44,524 nt of DNA from Bacteroidales bacterium (GCA_024398295.1 JAKSJL010000008.1:1-44524); one strand, 5' to 3'. Shown: positions 1 to 9,900, counted from the first letter of the stretch. The notes: a model not told the origin generated them from the letters alone. A program made the numbers and translations.

Positions 1-70
1 GAGATATGGTGTAATGGTAGCACTACAGATTCTGGCTCTGTCAGTGAGGGTTCGAATCCTTCTATCTCAA
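1..70 (+). tRNA. tRNA-Gln (anticodon CTG), first base outside window
   Basis: The cloverleaf folds completely apart from the first acceptor base, which lies just before the window. The visible acceptor bases pair with TATCTCA at 63-69, with discriminator A70. The D stem is GTGT/GCAC, the anticodon stem is ACAGA/TCTGT around the loop TTCTGGC (anticodon CTG, reads CAG), and the T arm is GAGGG-TTCGAAT-CCTTC. No CCA is encoded. It is followed after 6 nt by tRNA-Met, so the two are probably co-transcribed. Confidence 0.93.
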
Positions 71-76
71 CAACAC

Positions 77-150
77 GGCGGGGTAGCTCAGCTGGTTAGA
101 GCGTCGGATTCATAATCCGGAGGTCGTGGGATCATGCCCCACTCCCGCTA
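77..150 (+). tRNA. tRNA-Met (anticodon CAT) with atypical T loop
   Basis: The acceptor arms GGCGGGG (77-83) and TCCCGCT (143-149) pair with terminal G:T wobbles, and the discriminator is A150. The D arm has GCTC/GAGC with GG in the loop. The anticodon stem TCGGA/TCCGG encloses TTCATAA (anticodon CAT). The T stem GTGGG/CCCAC encloses ATCATGC instead of the usual TTCRANN, so positions 54 and 58 are both changed. Elongator Met is most likely because the acceptor stem starts with a paired G. A lysidine-modified tRNA-Ile with CAT anticodon cannot be excluded by eye. Confidence 0.88.
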
Positions 151-268
151 CTACTTTTGCTCGACTTCTTGAACAACGCTGTGAAAGGCACAAGGAGGTA
201 GAAACCGAAGCAAAGTCATTTACATACTTCTGCGCCCGAGTATGAAGGGACAGAGAAACACACCATAT

Positions 269-306
269 AGCCGTCATCCGATACTCCGGGTGGCTTTTTT
301 CTTTTA
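269..306 (+). terminator. Rho-independent terminator of the tRNA transcript
   Basis: CATCCG (275-280) pairs with CGGGTG (287-292), with an outer AGC/GCT helix. A run of six T, one C and four T follows from 295. It lies downstream of the tRNA pair. The 151-268 stretch between tRNA-Met and this hairpin shows no gene I can support. Confidence 0.7.
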
Positions 307-346
307 TTACCGTATTTGTTCTGCAGACGGAGGTATTGTAGAAAAC

Positions 347-2188
347 TTACTCCTTCAGTGTCGTGCTGAGAATGACCGTCTCTCCTGCAGGGACGGTCAG
401 CTCGAAGCCACAGATGCTCGTTCCCGGTATCGGAGTATCGAAATCAGAGAAGATATAGTCGTAGTCTTTCGGGTCTGAGCTCCACTGCTTATAGCTGATT
501 TTCACGCGCTTAGGCGACGACGCATGGAGTTTCAGAGTCACATCTCCCTGGGTCAGGAGGATGCAGTTTCTCCTCACATTGACCTTCGCCGGAGTCACCA
601 AGGTCCAGCGCACGGAGGCAGATCTATCAGATGGAGCTGCCAATGTATCCGCCACCTCCAGATAGTCTTCATCCACCACAAACACTCCCCTTCTCGCCTG
701 TTTGAGATCGCCACCGAAGACTGCTGTCATGTCCAGCACGGCGCCAAGCTTCGCGCCCTCAGGGCAGGTGTGGACAATCTTCGCAAAGCCACCCACGAAG
801 TGGTCTTTATCATTGACCGTGAGAGTGTTATGCTGATGGTTGTTATATCTGAAAAAGCGCCAGCGGAGTGACTTCTGGTCCATATCCCACAGGCTTCCAC
901 CAGCCTCCTGGACCCTCACCTCGCTACCGGCATACGGCTGGCGGTCCATATCCATGGCCCAACGATAGCCATGGGCATCATAGACGAAACTGCCCGCGTC
1001 CATATGCGCATGGACAGACCCCGCCTGACCCGCCTTTATGCCCAGGAAACGGTCTGACGGCGAGAACGTCCAGTCGGTGTGGACCATGGCGACAGGCGTG
1101 ATACCATTGCCCGAGAAGAACTTCTCACGCACAGCCGGAGCTGAAGACTCTGACGGCATTCTCGCCGCCCACGACATCAGCAGAGGGATGAAACGAATGT
1201 TCTCCCTGCCCGTGTACTGCTTTTTCTTCAGCAGAGCGATTTCATGCTCAAGGAAATCGTGTCGGCCCTGCTTCCAGGCGAAATACCATAGCGGAGTGGC
1301 AGGCATAGGCGCCGATGCATTGTCGGCGTAGTTAAACGCCATGCCTGTCGTACCGACCGTGAATGTCTGGAAAAGAGCAGTCCTCTCGAAGCCCGGGGTG
1401 GATGCTGCGAGACCGAAATCCGTGCCAAGGATATCCTCCATCGCAGTAAGCATAAGCACCTCATACATAGTTCCATAAGCCCAGTAGACAGGACCTTCTG
1501 GATAGTTTCCGTCAGGATAGTATCCGGTGTCCATCGCACTTGAATTTGTCTCCACAGCCCTCTCGATGATTTCCTTGGTCATCGGGTCCTCTGGGCCAAG
1601 CACAGACAGGGAGGCCATCACGAGGCCTGAGTTGCACACCTGGTTCCAGTTATTCGTCATGATGTAGAACTGATGAGGCGCCAGGGCCGGGATGACCGCG
1701 AATTCCCTCACCGTCTTCTCGCATTTCGCCTTCAGCTCCACAGGGATAGCATCGTAGAGCCAATCGTAGCCTATGGCGACTGCAGTGGCCATCTCACACG
1801 GGTCCAGGAAGTGCTTCGTGTTCCAGTCGGGAAATGCGCAGACCGTCTCGAGGTCGAAAAGAGCATGCTGGAGATAGCTCTTTTCGCCCGTGAAACGGTA
1901 TGCGTACGCGCAGGCTCCTATCCTCAGCATCGCCTCGCGGCTCCTCTGAAGAATGCGCCTGCCGCTCGCATCGTGACGGTACTCGACCGGGGTCTCGACC
2001 TTGACGCAGCTGTCGGCCAGCTCCATGATCTGCTGATGAAGAAGAGTCACCGCCTCATCGCCCGCCACCAGCTTCTGGCGCGCCGCCGAAAGCTGAGCAT
2101 CGCTCATGAGAAGCCTCGGATGAGAAGGCTGCGCTAGTGCGTTGAGGCAGAATACGAAAGCTATAAGCAGAAATGCTCTTTTCATCAT
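347..2188 (-). CDS. Secreted heparinase II/III-type polysaccharide lyase
   Basis: A 613-residue protein with a cleavable signal peptide (about residues 1-20, ending NALAQ). The N-terminal half is an alpha-helical toroid as in alginate and heparin lyases, with NNWNQVCNSG at 179-188 and YPEGPVYWAYGT at 229-240. The second half is a beta-sandwich heparinase II/III domain marked by HAHMDAGSF at 393-401 and HNTL at 453-456. Enzymes of this fold cleave uronic-acid-containing polysaccharides by beta-elimination in the periplasm or at the surface. The exact lyase family and substrate cannot be read from sequence alone. The gene is monocistronic, divergent from the xanthine operon, and has no SusC/SusD partner beside it. 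The start is the first of two adjacent ATG codons; either would give the same signal peptide. Confidence 0.8.
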   Translation of the reverse strand: MMKRAFLLIAFVFCLNALAQPSHPRLLMSDAQLSAARQKLVAGDEAVTLLHQQIMELADSCVKVETPVEYRHDASGRRILQRSREAMLRIGACAYAYRFTGEKSYLQHALFDLETVCAFPDWNTKHFLDPCEMATAVAIGYDWLYDAIPVELKAKCEKTVREFAVIPALAPHQFYIMTNNWNQVCNSGLVMASLSVLGPEDPMTKEIIERAVETNSSAMDTGYYPDGNYPEGPVYWAYGTMYEVLMLTAMEDILGTDFGLAASTPGFERTALFQTFTVGTTGMAFNYADNASAPMPATPLWYFAWKQGRHDFLEHEIALLKKKQYTGRENIRFIPLLMSWAARMPSESSAPAVREKFFSGNGITPVAMVHTDWTFSPSDRFLGIKAGQAGSVHAHMDAGSFVYDAHGYRWAMDMDRQPYAGSEVRVQEAGGSLWDMDQKSLRWRFFRYNNHQHNTLTVNDKDHFVGGFAKIVHTCPEGAKLGAVLDMTAVFGGDLKQARRGVFVVDEDYLEVADTLAAPSDRSASVRWTLVTPAKVNVRRNCILLTQGDVTLKLHASSPKRVKISYKQWSSDPKDYDYIFSDFDTPIPGTSICGFELTVPAGETVILSTTLKE

Positions 2189-2213
2189 AATTCAGGAATA
2201 GTTTTCACCAGCA

Positions 2214-2221
2214 CAAATATA
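2214..2221 (-). promoter_or_regulatory. Bacteroidota -7 element (TATATTTG) for the lyase gene
   Basis: TATATTTG on the minus strand matches TAnnTTTG and lies 25 nt upstream of the lyase start. No clear -33 TTTG is seen at the expected distance. Confidence 0.5.
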
Positions 2222-2252
2222 GATAAAATCGACGTTTGAGTCCGAAAAATTG

Positions 2253-2282
2253 TTTGCCTGAACGCTATTTTCACTAAATTTG
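2253..2282 (+). promoter_or_regulatory. Promoter of the xanthine salvage operon
   Basis: TTTG at 2253-2256 and TAAATTTG at 2275-2282 are separated by 18 nt, fitting the Bacteroidota housekeeping promoter. It is about 73 nt upstream of the phosphoribosyltransferase start and shares the divergent intergenic region with the lyase promoter. Confidence 0.65.
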
Positions 2283-2355
2283 CAGCCGTCATTCGCCTTG
2301 AGCGTGAATCGGACACCCATTGCACAGAGAAAACTATTAAACACTCACATACACC

Positions 2356-2931
2356 ATGAACTTCCTCGAAGAAAAGATCCTCGCAGACGGCGTGATCAAA
2401 GCAGGAAACATCCTGAAGGTGGACAACTTCCTCAACCACCAGATCGACATCGACATCATGAGGCAGATAGCCTATGAGTTCAAGCGCCGCTTCCGTGGGC
2501 AGACAGTCACCAAGATACTCACCATCGAGGCGAGTGGCATAGCCATCGCGACCATGCTCGCAGACCTCTACGACGTGCCAGTGGTATTCGCGAAGAAGGG
2601 CGAGACAGCAAACAGCACCGACGACAAATATGTCTCTCAGGCATACTCCTTCACACATAAGCGCATGAACAATGTCTTCGTGTCAAAGCCCTATCTGAAC
2701 CAGGGCGAGAGGGTCCTCATCGTGGATGACTTCCTCGCAGACGGACAGGCCATGCTCGCGCTCATCGACATCGTCAAGCAGGCAGGCGCCGAGGTGGTAG
2801 GCCTCGGAGTGGCCATTGAGAAAGGCCAGCAGAAGGGAGGACAGATCCTCCGCGAAGCAGGATATCATCTCGAGTCCATTGCCATCATCGAGGGCATGGA
2901 CAGCGAGGCACAGACCATTAACTTCAAATAA
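2356..2931 (+). CDS. xpt: Xanthine phosphoribosyltransferase
   Basis: A 191-residue type I phosphoribosyltransferase, close to the length of Bacillus Xpt. It converts xanthine and PRPP to XMP and pyrophosphate in the cytoplasm, feeding GMP synthesis. The PRPP-binding loop VLIVDDFLADGQA is at about 120-132. The N-terminal MNFLEEKILADGVIKAGNIL and the KKGE hood region near 80-83 are typical of Xpt rather than Hpt or Gpt. It is followed after only 9 nt by an NCS2 nucleobase permease, which supports a salvage operon. The roughly 70-nt leader holds no purine-riboswitch-like fold that I can recognise, unlike Firmicutes xpt leaders. Confidence 0.92.
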   Translation: MNFLEEKILADGVIKAGNILKVDNFLNHQIDIDIMRQIAYEFKRRFRGQTVTKILTIEASGIAIATMLADLYDVPVVFAKKGETANSTDDKYVSQAYSFTHKRMNNVFVSKPYLNQGERVLIVDDFLADGQAMLALIDIVKQAGAEVVGLGVAIEKGQQKGGQILREAGYHLESIAIIEGMDSEAQTINFK

Positions 2932-2940
2932 AAATAAGCC

Positions 2941-4236
2941 ATGGCTAAATCCAGCATCTATGAGCTCAATGGCACCGTCCCTGTAGCTCAGGCCGTTCCT
3001 TTCGGCCTCCAGCATGTGCTTGCGATGTTCGTGAGCAACATCACCCCTATCATCATCCTTGCCGGTATAGTCGGTGTGGACTCCGCCCTCCAGGGAGCCC
3101 TCATCCAGAACTGTATGATCATTGCCGGTATCGGAACACTCATCCAGCTCTATCCTGTATGGAGAGTAGGCGCCAAGCTCCCTATCGTGATGGGAATCAG
3201 CTTCACCTTCCTGTCACTTGCCATTTTCATTGGCACAACCATGGGCATGGGTGCCCTGATGGGAGCCGTCGTGATCGGCGGTATCGTGGAAGGTATTCTC
3301 GGCCTCTTCGTGAAGTACTGGATCAAGCTTGTCCCACCTATCGTGACCGCCACAGTGGTGACAGCCATCGGTTTCTCACTCCTCCCAATCGGCGCGAACA
3401 GCTTCGCAGGTGGCCAGGGAGCCGCTGATTTCGGCGCTGCACATAACTGGATCGTAGGTTCAGTGACATTGCTCACCTGCCTCGTCTGCCAGGTTCTGGG
3501 ACGCGGATTCCTGCGCTCACTCTCAGTGCTCGTGGGGCTCGTAGTAGGCTATATCCTCGCACTCTGCATGGGCATGGTGGACTTCAGCGCACTTCACGGT
3601 GTCGGCGTGGTGTCCCTGCCTAAGTTCATGCCATTCGCACTTAAGTTCAACCTCGGAGCCATCCTCTCTGTCATCGCCATCTTCATGGTCAGCGCGACAG
3701 AGACCATCGGTGACACCAGTGCACTCTGTGCTGGCGCCCTCAAGCGTCCTGCGACTAACAAGGAGCTCGGCGGCAGCCTCGCATGCGACGGCTTCGTCAG
3801 CAGCATCGCCGGCCTCTTCGGCTGTACCCCTATCACCTCATTCAGCCAGAATGTCGGTCTCGCAGCCATGAGTGGCGTGGTGAACCGCTTCGCCATCGCT
3901 ACCGGTGCTGTGATCATGATCCTCGGTGGTGTATTCCCTGCAGTAGGCGTCATCCTCACCACCATCCCTCAGGCTGTCCTCGGAGGCTGCACCATCATGA
4001 TGTTCGGAAGCATCCTCTTCGCAGGCTTCGGCATGATGGCCAAGTGTGGTTTCGGAAACAGGAACATGGTCATCGTCAGCATCGCTCTGAGCGTAGGCCT
4101 CGGCTTCACCTCAGCATCACAGATGTTCGACATCTTCCCTCAGATCATCAGGACCATCTTCGCTGAGAACTGCGTAGCTGTGGTATTCCTTCTGGCAGTC
4201 ATCCTGAACCTTGCCCTTCCACGCGAGAAGGAGTAA
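2941..4236 (+). CDS. NCS2 family nucleobase (probably xanthine) permease
   Basis: A 431-residue polytopic inner-membrane protein with about 12-14 hydrophobic segments. The NCS2 signature is visible as TSFSQNVGLAAMSGVVNRF (around residues 300-318). A conserved acidic motif, SATETIGDTSA, lies near residue 252; in UraA and XanQ this region binds substrate. These transporters import uracil, xanthine or urate by proton symport. The position directly after xpt and the resemblance to PbuX/XanP-type carriers favour xanthine. Specificity is an inference from context. A strong terminator follows. Confidence 0.88.
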   Translation: MAKSSIYELNGTVPVAQAVPFGLQHVLAMFVSNITPIIILAGIVGVDSALQGALIQNCMIIAGIGTLIQLYPVWRVGAKLPIVMGISFTFLSLAIFIGTTMGMGALMGAVVIGGIVEGILGLFVKYWIKLVPPIVTATVVTAIGFSLLPIGANSFAGGQGAADFGAAHNWIVGSVTLLTCLVCQVLGRGFLRSLSVLVGLVVGYILALCMGMVDFSALHGVGVVSLPKFMPFALKFNLGAILSVIAIFMVSATETIGDTSALCAGALKRPATNKELGGSLACDGFVSSIAGLFGCTPITSFSQNVGLAAMSGVVNRFAIATGAVIMILGGVFPAVGVILTTIPQAVLGGCTIMMFGSILFAGFGMMAKCGFGNRNMVIVSIALSVGLGFTSASQMFDIFPQIIRTIFAENCVAVVFLLAVILNLALPREKE

Positions 4237-4259
4237 GTATCTGACACCATAGAAAGTCC

Positions 4260-4296
4260 AGAGCCATCCGCTGTCTGCGGATGGCTCTTTTCTTTT
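4260..4296 (+). terminator. Terminator of the xanthine operon
   Basis: GAGCCATCCGC (4261-4271) and GCGGATGGCTC (4277-4287) form a perfect 11-bp stem with a 5-nt loop, followed by TTTTCTTTTCT. It lies 23 nt after the permease stop. Confidence 0.92.
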
Positions 4297-4392
4297 CTAC
4301 CAAAATCAACGGTCAACCGACCAATTCTAAATAATCCTATCTGTCGTAACTGTACGAAACACAATTTATTAGTAAATCCGGAGTATTTCGTG

Positions 4393-4408
4393 TATATTTG
4401 TAACTTTG
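4393..4408 (+). promoter_or_regulatory. Two adjacent -7 elements upstream of the surface lipoprotein operon
   Basis: TATATTTG (4393-4400) is directly followed by TAACTTTG (4401-4408). Both match TAnnTTTG. A convincing -33 TTTG is not visible for either. They lie 40-55 nt upstream of the ATG at 4448 and are the only good candidates in the 150-nt gap after the terminator. Confidence 0.55.
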
Positions 4409-4447
4409 AATTGCAGATAAAAAAGTATTTATTTTTAAGTGTACATT

Positions 4448-6898
4448 ATGACCAAACATTATTCGCTGCTTGCACTTCTTGCGACAGCATGTTTAGTATT
4501 CTCATGTAAGAAGCCTGTTGTGGACCCTATTCCAGAGCCAGAACCAGAAGATCCAGTTCTCAATGTTCAGAGTCTGGTGGAGATCGAGGGAAAATCTGGA
4601 CAGTACGCTGTCACATACGAGCTTGAGAACCCCGTAGAAGGAGTTTCCATCAAGGCTTCCAGCGAGAATGACTGGGTATTCGACATCAAGCCTGCAGTAG
4701 GAGAAATCAGATTCAACGTCACCGATAACCTCGGAAAGCCACGTACCGCTACCATTAACGTAAGCTATGGCGACAAACTCGAGGAAACAGTGACTGTCTC
4801 CCAGAAGACATTTAACTTCCCTTCATTCGACATCTCAGTAAGCGACATCGCTACCAGAGGAGCTAAGGTTACCATCACGCCGAAGACATACAAGAACAAC
4901 TATTTCTTCGAGGTGTTCTCGAAGACATCGGTAGACAAGTTCACCTCACTTGACGTGAACTCTGTGGGAGACAAGGGATATGGCGAAGCTCTCTACAAGG
5001 ATGATCTCGCATACCTCCAGTCACTTGCACAGAAAAACGGCCTCACACTTGGACAGGCTCTCTCAAATCTCCCTGGCATGTACAAGGTAACCACCAGCGG
5101 AGAAACAGTCGAGACGACCTACTCAGACCTCAAGCCAGAGGTTGACTACTATGTAATCGCATACGGAATGGACCTCGAGGGAAACAGGACTACCGAGATC
5201 TGCCTTTACCTCTTCACTACCGCATCCATCCAGGACGCAGCTGTCTTCTTCACAGGAAGCGCATCAGGCGTAACCCAGAACTCGGCAAGGATCACATTGA
5301 ATCCGTCAAACGACACCGAGACCTACTACTGGACATACGCCAGCGAGACCGATATGGCACAGCATTCTATCGAGACCATCATGACAAACATGATCGCGAA
5401 CCTCAAGGAAGCGGCAGCCATGTATGGCGTTCCACTCTCTTCATTCCTTAACCGCGGCTCCACCACAGAGACTGTCGGCGGCCTCAGCATGGGCACCAAG
5501 TACACTGTCATCGCATGGGGAATGGATGGTGCAGGAAACACCACCACAGAGCCTCAGGAGATATTCAACTTCACGACCAAGGCAAATGACGTCACCGACA
5601 ACTGTAAGTTCGAGATCGAGTTCCTTGAGATCGAGTCCATGGATGTCAAGGTCAAGGTAACTCCTACAAATGCCTCTACTCACTACTACATGGCATTCAT
5701 CGACGAGAAGAGATGCGTAAACTACAATGACTATCAGATGGTCAACCGCATCATCAACATGGAGAATGACCGTATGAAGCAGGAGTTCTATGGTCCAGGA
5801 ATCACCTGGGAGAACATCCCTGGTCTCCTTTCTGGAACAAGTGAGGTTTGGGCGAGAAGGGACCTCCTCTGGTCATTTGAGCCAGAGCATAGCTACCGCG
5901 TATACACATTCGGTGTAGATGGCAATGGAAATGTAACCACCGAAATCAACAGAAAGGATGTAAAGACAGTGGCTCCACAGCCTACAAACATCACTTTCCA
6001 GGCGGCCCTCAGCGCTGATTCCAACTGGCATCTCGCACAGATTGACATCACCCCTTCAAACAACGAAGACTACTACCTGCCATTCCTCGTAAGTACCGCA
6101 GATCTCGAAATGTTCAAGTACAAGGATGGCTCCCTCATGGAGCGCGAACTCATGGACAAGATCCGTGACGTATACGAGGATGAGATCAGCCAGTATGTAC
6201 ATCATGGCAAGTACACATTCTTGAACACATGGACATCGAACGAAGACTATTCACTCATTCTATTCGGTTATGCAGGAAGCAACACCACTTCGATGTACGA
6301 GTTCAAGTTCCACTCTCCTGAAATACCATTCGGCAAGGCAGACTGCGATATCTCATACACCTACGAGTTATTCAACGGTGACGACCTCTACGCCATGGAC
6401 CCTATCGTCTGGAGCTCAGCACCGGGATCTTGTGTCATGAAGGTCAACATAGCCGTAACCGGAAATCCTGCAAACTATTACTTCGGTCTCTGGCCACCTA
6501 AGGAGAACTTCTCTTCTACCGGCGGTATTGACCACCTCCTCATTCTCTGCCAGAACGAAGGTGCTACCGGTGACAACATCATCAACAAGAACTTCGGTGT
6601 GCTCAAGCCATGGTGGAACGGAGCAGGAACAAGCCAGGGTATCTTTGTGACAGACGAGGGCGACACCCTTCCATCCATGCCTTGGAGCATCACAGCATAT
6701 GCTGAGGATGAGAAACATAACTACAGTCCTCTCCACTACGAAATATTCATTCCTGTCCAGCAGCCAGAGGAATTGGTCAACGACAAATACAAGAAGGGAT
6801 ACAAGAAGGCTTACAACTTCTGGTCAAACCCATCAACTTCCAGCGCAGGCATCAAGACCATGGTATTCAATGTACCACAGCCAGAAACAACCAAATAA
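4448..6898 (+). CDS. Surface lipoprotein with BACON-like domain and five tandem repeat domains
   Basis: An 816-residue protein starting at ATG 4448; an upstream in-frame GTG at 4439 only extends the signal peptide awkwardly. The signal peptide ends in the lipobox LVFSC, with Cys20 as lipid anchor. A Pro/Glu-rich linker (PIPEPEPEDP) follows, then a BACON-like beta-sandwich (about 36-120). From about 135 onward there are five repeats of 110-140 residues. Each begins with a strand like VTITPK, ITLNPSND, VKVTPTN, IDITPSN or VNIAVTG and ends with a strand like VIAYGMDLEGNRTTE or VIAWGMDGAGNTTTE. The spacing suggests fibronectin-III-like modules. No catalytic motif is seen. It heads a four-lipoprotein operon. 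Function unknown; binding of protein or glycan at the cell surface is likely. Confidence 0.8.
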   Translation: MTKHYSLLALLATACLVFSCKKPVVDPIPEPEPEDPVLNVQSLVEIEGKSGQYAVTYELENPVEGVSIKASSENDWVFDIKPAVGEIRFNVTDNLGKPRTATINVSYGDKLEETVTVSQKTFNFPSFDISVSDIATRGAKVTITPKTYKNNYFFEVFSKTSVDKFTSLDVNSVGDKGYGEALYKDDLAYLQSLAQKNGLTLGQALSNLPGMYKVTTSGETVETTYSDLKPEVDYYVIAYGMDLEGNRTTEICLYLFTTASIQDAAVFFTGSASGVTQNSARITLNPSNDTETYYWTYASETDMAQHSIETIMTNMIANLKEAAAMYGVPLSSFLNRGSTTETVGGLSMGTKYTVIAWGMDGAGNTTTEPQEIFNFTTKANDVTDNCKFEIEFLEIESMDVKVKVTPTNASTHYYMAFIDEKRCVNYNDYQMVNRIINMENDRMKQEFYGPGITWENIPGLLSGTSEVWARRDLLWSFEPEHSYRVYTFGVDGNGNVTTEINRKDVKTVAPQPTNITFQAALSADSNWHLAQIDITPSNNEDYYLPFLVSTADLEMFKYKDGSLMERELMDKIRDVYEDEISQYVHHGKYTFLNTWTSNEDYSLILFGYAGSNTTSMYEFKFHSPEIPFGKADCDISYTYELFNGDDLYAMDPIVWSSAPGSCVMKVNIAVTGNPANYYFGLWPPKENFSSTGGIDHLLILCQNEGATGDNIINKNFGVLKPWWNGAGTSQGIFVTDEGDTLPSMPWSITAYAEDEKHNYSPLHYEIFIPVQQPEELVNDKYKKGYKKAYNFWSNPSTSSAGIKTMVFNVPQPETTK

Positions 6899-6909
6899 AA
6901 TATAAAACG

Positions 6910-9900
6910 ATGAGAAAAATTTTTCATTCCCTCCTTATGGCGAGTGCAGTGCTCTTCGTAGCAGCTTGTACCAAGCCATATGATGACACCGCTCTCACCG
7001 AGCGTGTCGACAAGATCGAGAAGGACGTCACAGCCCTGAAGACCGCCATCGAGCAGATCAACTCGAAGATCCAGGCCAATGCTGACGCTCTCCAGGCCCT
7101 CATGAACGCCGTTGAGGCAAAGGATTATGTAACATCTGTAGAGGATGTGAAGGATCCTGCCACTGGCGCGGTTATCGGCTACACCATCAAGTTCACCAAG
7201 AGCAGCCCTATTACCATCTATCATGGAAATGATGGCGCCAAGGGTGACAAGGGCGACAAAGGTGACAAGGGTGATAAGGGCGACAAGGGCGCTACCCCAG
7301 TCATTGGCGTACAGCTCGTAGGTGACACATACTACTGGACCGTAGACGGCCAGCTCCTCAAGGATGCAGACGGAAACTATGTTCCTGCTACCGGAAAGAA
7401 TGGTACTGATGGTGCCAATGGTACTGACGGTAAGGACGGTGTGACCCCTCAGATCCGCATCAACGAAGGCAACTGGGAGGTTTCTGTAGACGGTGGCGCT
7501 ACCTGGCAGGTACTTGGAGCAGCTACCAGCACTCCAGAAGGCCCTGTAGCTGTAGATGCAGTGTTCTCAGCTGTCAAGGAGACCTCTGCAGGTGTGGTAT
7601 TCACACTCGTAGACGGCTCTAAGATCATGATCCCACGCGAGCAGGCATTCTCAATCGTAGTGGACAAGTCAAAGGTATACGATGTAGTGGCAGGCTCTTC
7701 AACAGAGATCCCTTACAGCGTTACTGGTGCTGACGAGGAGACTGAGGTAGACGCATTCGCTTCAGGAAACTGGTCTGCTGACGCAGTGGCAAAGAGCGTA
7801 TCAGAAGGTATCATCAAGGTTTCTGTTCCTGCAGACGGCGCTGAGAGCGGCAAGGTTCTCGTTTACGCTGTGAACGGCAAGGGCAAGACCGACATGAAGA
7901 CCCTCAAGTTCGCCAAGGGTACTCTCGAGGTAGTAGCACCTACCACAGTCGTAGGTGTAGAGGGCGCAGATATCACTGTCCCTGTCACCACAAACATTGA
8001 CTATAAGGTAGAGGTAGAGGCTGAGGCCGCTTCATGGCTTTCTGTAGCCATCACCAAGGCTGGCGTTATCCGCAACGAAAACCTCGCCATCCATGTAGGA
8101 GCAAACACCACCCCTTCACAGAGGACTGGTTCTATCCTCCTCATCGATGAGATGGGTGCTACCGTACAGACCATCGCTATCAGCCAGGAGGCTGGTGAGT
8201 TCAAGGCACCTGAGTTCGAGGGCGAGACCTTCAAGAACTATGTACTCAAGAACTACGACAAGAACAAGGATGGCGTCATCGACGCTGAGGAGGCTGGTGC
8301 AGTGACCAGAATGTCATTCTACGATCCTTCTTACTACGGTTCAGACAAGATCGACAGCTTCGCTGGTATCGAGGCTTTCTATAACCTCAAGGAGTTCGTC
8401 TTCACAGCTTCTTCATACTCAGCTACCCAGTCTGCATTCGAGAGCATTGACTTCACCAAGAACGCCAAGCTCGAGAGAATAGAGGTACTTTCAAGAAATG
8501 TCAAGGAGATCAAGGTTGCTGGCCTCAGCACACTCAAGAAGCTCGTGGTTTACAGCTGTATCAAGCTTGAGTCACTCGACCTCACTGGCCTCAAGGCACT
8601 TGAGACACTCACAGCTTATGGTACCGCACTCACAAGCATTGACCTCAAGGATTGTCCAAAGCTCACCAACCTCGCTACATACGGCAGCAAGATTTCGTCT
8701 ATCGACCTCTCTTGCTGTCCAGAGCTCACTACCGTAAGCGTAGGTACTGAGAGCCTCACAAATGTGAACCTCAGCGGCTGTACAAAGATCAGCAGCTTCT
8801 CAGTCAACAATTCTTCTAAGCTCGAGCAGATCGACTTCCCTGTTCTCCCTGAACTCAAGAGCATCACCCTTGACTACAGCAAGATCAAGGTAGCTGACTT
8901 CAGCAAGAGCCCACTCATCACAAGCTTCAGCGCAAACAACTGTTCTGAGCTCACACTCATTGACCTTTCTACCGCTACCAAGCTCTCAAGCATCAACGCA
9001 CAGCCTTGTAACAAGCTTCAGGAGGTTCGTCTCCCTGAGGGATGCGGCGCAAGTCTCAGCTGGGTTACCGCAGGATACTGGAAGGAAGATGAGACCTACT
9101 ATACTGTCAAGTTCACCTACGTACCTGTTCAGGGTGGCGAGATCAGCGACTATGCTTCAGTTGTGACCGACGAGTATGCTAAGAAGGCTATCCTCAGAGC
9201 ATACGATGAGAATGGTGACGGCAAGCTCTCAGCTGCAGAGGCTGCAAATGTAAAGGAACTCGACCTTTCTGGTTACTACCTCACAGACGCACAGTACCTC
9301 TCAATATTCCCTGTCGAGAAGCTCAACCTCTCTGAGAACCAGCTCACCTCATTCGATGGTGCAGAGTTCAAGTCACTCAAGGCCATTGACCTTAGCCACA
9401 ATGAGCTCACCAGCGTCAAGCTCGGCAAGAACACCCTCCTCGAGGAGGTTGACCTCAGCCACAACAAGCTCTCTGGTTCTTATGGTTACAACGACATCGC
9501 TTACAACAAGGTGAAGGCACTCAATGTTTCATACAACGAGAACCTTTCATTCTCACCTTATCTCTACAGCACTCTTGAGGACCTCGACATGAGCTACACT
9601 GCTGCAAGCAGCATCTCTGCAAGCTACTGCACTGCACTCAAGAACGTGAACATCTCAGGCACCAAGATGAGCGGTGAGGTCAAGTTCAACGCAAACAACA
9701 AGCTCGAGACCCTTAACATCGAGAACACAACGATCACCACTCTCGACGTTTCAGGTCCTGTAAAGAACGGCAACCTCAAGAAGATCTACGCTGCAGGCAG
9801 CTCACTCAACCTCGTGAAGGTAGGTACTGGCAATGAGCTCGCAGAGGATGTCATCGAGGGCGTATCAAATGTCACCATCCAGAACTTCGACAGCCCTACC

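Noticed and set aside
1-346. Integration site or mobile element beside the tRNA genes
   Set aside because: No integrase, direct repeat of a tRNA 3' end, or transposase is visible in the window.
2283-2355. Purine riboswitch upstream of xpt
   Set aside because: The leader is only about 70 nt and shows neither the three-way junction consensus nor a terminator.
2185-2658. Minus-strand 157-codon frame overlapping xpt
   Set aside because: It is antisense to xpt, crosses the divergent promoter region and encodes no recognisable domain.
4439-4447. GTG start adding three residues to the first surface lipoprotein
   Set aside because: The ATG at 4448 gives a normal lipoprotein signal peptide. Similar upstream non-ATG starts at 33895 and 35083 were rejected for the same reason.
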